A stretch of DNA of 7,149 nt, from positions 1 through 7,149 of the forward strand of contig JAJYTX010000131.1 of assembly GCA_021792815.1 (NCBI GenBank), in the 5' to 3' direction. Origin of the DNA: Pseudomonadota bacterium (GTDB taxonomy: Bacteria > Pseudomonadota > Gammaproteobacteria > Steroidobacterales > Steroidobacteraceae). Shown one piece after another: positions 5,575 through 7,149 of this stretch. Every line of letters starts with the position of its first letter. Position 1 is the first letter of the stretch. A program made the translations under genes and the position numbers. The notes beneath the pieces were generated by a model. The model was not told the origin of the DNA and ran no database searches. It saw only the letters and a list, made by a program, of their open reading frames with translations.

Positions 5575-6978
5575 ATGGTCCGAGCGAGCATCGTGTACGT
5601 CTGCAGCGCCTGCGGGGGCCAGACGCTGAAGTGGCAGGGCCAGTGTCCCCTGTGCGGCCAGTGGAACGTTCTTGAGCGCCGCGAGGCGTCCCGGGCGGCC
5701 GCGAGCGGCCCGAGCGCGGCCCCCGGCCCCCCGGTCGCCCTCGACGGGGCCCCCGCACTCGCTCGCCTGCCGAGCGGGCAGGGCGAGCTCGACCGGGTCT
5801 TCGGCGGCGGCATCGTGCCGGGCTCGGTGAGCCTGCTCGGCGGCGATCCGGGCATCGGCAAGTCGACCCTGCTGCTGCAGGTGGCTGCGCACCTCGCCGG
5901 CACGCAGCGGCCGGTGCTCTATGCGAGCGGCGAGGAATCGGTGTCCCAGGTGGCCCTGCGGGCGCGGCGGCTCGGCCTCGGGGCGAGCGCCCCGGAGGTG
6001 CTCTGCGAGACCCATCTGCAGTCGGTGCTCGAGCGCGCCGGGCAGCGCCGGGCGGCGCTGCTGGTGATCGATTCGATCCAGACGGTGCGCTCCGGCGAGG
6101 TGGACTCGAGCGCCGGGGCCGTCTCGCAGCTGCGCGAATGCACCGCCGAGCTGGTGCGCTTCGCCAAATCGACCGCCACCGCGGTGATGCTCATCGGGCA
6201 CGTGACCAAGGACGGGGTGATCGCCGGTCCGCGGGTGCTCGAGCACCTGGTCGACACGGTGCTGTACTTCGAGAGCGAGGCCGGCAGCCGCTTCAGGATC
6301 GTGCGGGCGGCGAAGAATCGCTTCGGCGCGGTCAACGAGCTCGCCTTCTTCGCCATGACCGAGGCGGGCCTGCGGGAGGTGCGCAATCCGTCCGCCATTT
6401 TTCTCGCCCGCTCCGCCGAGCCCGCCGCTGGCAGCATCGTCACGGTGACCCGCGAGGGCGGGCGGCCGCTGCTGATCGAGCTGCAGGGGCTGGTCGACCC
6501 GCTGCGCTTCGGCGCTCCGCGACGCATCGCGCAGGGACTCGACGCCAACCGCCTGGCGATGCTGCTCGCGGTGCTGAACCGCCATGCGGCCGTGTCGCTG
6601 CAGGAGCACGATGTGTTCGTCAACGCCGTCGGCGGCGTGCAGATCGGGGAGACCGCCTGGGATCTGCCGGTGATGCTCGCGCTCGCCTCGAGCCTCGAGG
6701 ATCGCGTCCTGCCGACCTCCCTCGTGTCCTTCGGGGAGGTCGGGCTCACCGGCGAGGTGCGCCCGGTGACCTACGGGGAGGAGCGCCTGCAGGAGGCCCG
6801 CCGGCAGGGCTTTCAGCTCGCCATCGTGCCGCGCGACAATGCTCCGCGCAAACCCATCGAGGGGCTGAGCGTGATCGGGGTGTCGCGGGTGAGCGAGGCG
6901 CTGGCGGCGGTGCTCAATGCGTCTCGAGGCTCACGCCCGGCTGCGCCGTCAGCGGCGCCCGCACCCGCACGGTCCTGA
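5575..6978 (+). CDS. radA: DNA repair protein RadA (Sms)
   Basis: The 467-residue product matches RadA, a hexameric RecA-like ATPase that drives branch migration of recombination intermediates. The N-terminal zinc finger uses Cys10, Cys13, Cys24 and Cys27. The ATPase core has Walker A GGDPGIGKST (89-98), Walker B LLVIDSIQT (162-170) with Asp166, and the RadA hallmark KNRFG (247-251). The C-terminal Lon-like domain (about 285-450) includes VNAVGGVQIGE (349-359) and FGEVGLTGEVRPV (386-398). Residues 451-467 are a low-complexity Ala/Pro/Ser tail encoded where the opposite-strand transporter gene overlaps. The ATG at 5575 places the zinc finger at the expected distance. A GGGAAGG segment ends 10 bases before it, a rather long spacing. 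The gene appears to stand alone. Confidence 0.96.
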   Translation: MVRASIVYVCSACGGQTLKWQGQCPLCGQWNVLERREASRAAASGPSAAPGPPVALDGAPALARLPSGQGELDRVFGGGIVPGSVSLLGGDPGIGKSTLLLQVAAHLAGTQRPVLYASGEESVSQVALRARRLGLGASAPEVLCETHLQSVLERAGQRRAALLVIDSIQTVRSGEVDSSAGAVSQLRECTAELVRFAKSTATAVMLIGHVTKDGVIAGPRVLEHLVDTVLYFESEAGSRFRIVRAAKNRFGAVNELAFFAMTEAGLREVRNPSAIFLARSAEPAAGSIVTVTREGGRPLLIELQGLVDPLRFGAPRRIAQGLDANRLAMLLAVLNRHAAVSLQEHDVFVNAVGGVQIGETAWDLPVMLALASSLEDRVLPTSLVSFGEVGLTGEVRPVTYGEERLQEARRQGFQLAIVPRDNAPRKPIEGLSVIGVSRVSEALAAVLNASRGSRPAAPSAAPAPARS

Positions 6979-7149
6979 TGGCATTGTCGGCGAGCTGCAG
7001 CACTTCGAAGCGGTAAGGCCCTACCTGCAGCGTCGTGCCCGGCGCCGGGATGGTCTCCAGGTGCTCGAGCAGCAGGCCGTTGAGCGTCTTCGGTCCGCCG
7101 GTCGGCAATTGCCACTGCAGGGCGCGGTTCACCGCGCGCAGCGTGGCGC
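6914..7149 (-). CDS. CorC/HlyC (YfjD-like) family transporter, C-terminal part only
   Basis: The visible 77 residues are the C-terminal transporter-associated CorC/HlyC domain. The segment VNRALQWQLPTGGPKTLNG, then LLLEHLETIPAPG, then the strand VGPYRFEVLQLADNAI, follows the YfjD-type consensus of a Leu-Pro motif, a GPKTLNG turn, a helix ending ETIP, and a closing strand. Full-length relatives have an N-terminal DUF21 membrane domain and CBS domains, and are linked to divalent metal ion transport; those parts lie outside the window. The frame stays open through the right edge, so the start is not seen. The last 65 bases overlap the radA 3' end on the opposite strand. YfjD-type is preferred over CorC itself because of the GPKTLNG segment. 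Confidence 0.88.
   Translation of the reverse strand, partial: ATLRAVNRALQWQLPTGGPKTLNGLLLEHLETIPAPGTTLQVGPYRFEVLQLADNAIRTVRVRAPLTAQPGVSLETH

Noticed and set aside
5533..6609. 358-codon open frame on the minus strand opposite radA
   Set aside because: RadA motifs on the plus strand explain the region. The antisense product has no recognisable family.
1..7149. Mobile element, CRISPR array, tRNA or rRNA
   Set aside because: No transposase or integrase motifs, no terminal repeats, no regularly spaced repeats, and no cloverleaf-like or rRNA-like segments were recognised by reading.

Overview
The window is GC-rich chromosomal DNA with tightly packed genes. It looks like a gammaproteobacterium. 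The order rpsF-rpsR-rplI-dnaB-alr followed by radA is the core layout seen in that class, and the proteins resemble their Escherichia/Pseudomonas counterparts in length and motifs. The priB gene that enterobacteria and betaproteobacteria carry between rpsF and rpsR is absent, which points to a non-enteric, high-GC lineage. The exact taxon cannot be named from the sequence alone.

Layout. Positions 1-129 are a leader region with a possible sigma70-type promoter, a GC-rich hairpin and a structure that matches the known S6:S18-binding autoregulatory RNA motif, ending in a perfect Shine-Dalgarno sequence. Positions 130-3827 (+) hold rpsF, rpsR, rplI, dnaB and alr in one apparent operon with gaps of 6-58 bp. 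Positions 3833-5386 (-) hold a two-gene unit, a PP2C Ser/Thr phosphatase followed by a tandem FHA-domain protein, which converges on alr with only 5 bp between the stop codons. Positions 5387-5574 are a divergent intergenic region with several small palindromes. Positions 5575-6978 (+) hold radA. From 6914 to the right edge (-) lies the C-terminal end of a CorC/HlyC (YfjD-like) transporter gene, whose 3' end overlaps the radA 3' end by 65 bp.

How the genes work together. The first block makes ribosomal proteins S6, S18 and L9, the replicative helicase DnaB and alanine racemase, linking translation, replication and cell-wall precursor supply. The PP2C/FHA pair is a phosphothreonine signalling module (eraser plus reader) with no kinase in view. 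RadA acts in recombination and branch migration.

Most of the window is ordinary core genome. The parts worth a second look are the rpsF leader structure, a perfect 10-bp tandem duplication that appears to have pulled apart a dnaB/alr stop-start overlap, the phospho-signalling pair with a degenerate second FHA domain and a candidate phospho-acceptor threonine, an AT-rich rare-codon patch inside the phosphatase gene, and the radA/transporter 3' overlap. I saw no mobile element, CRISPR array, tRNA or rRNA, and no clearly undescribed system.
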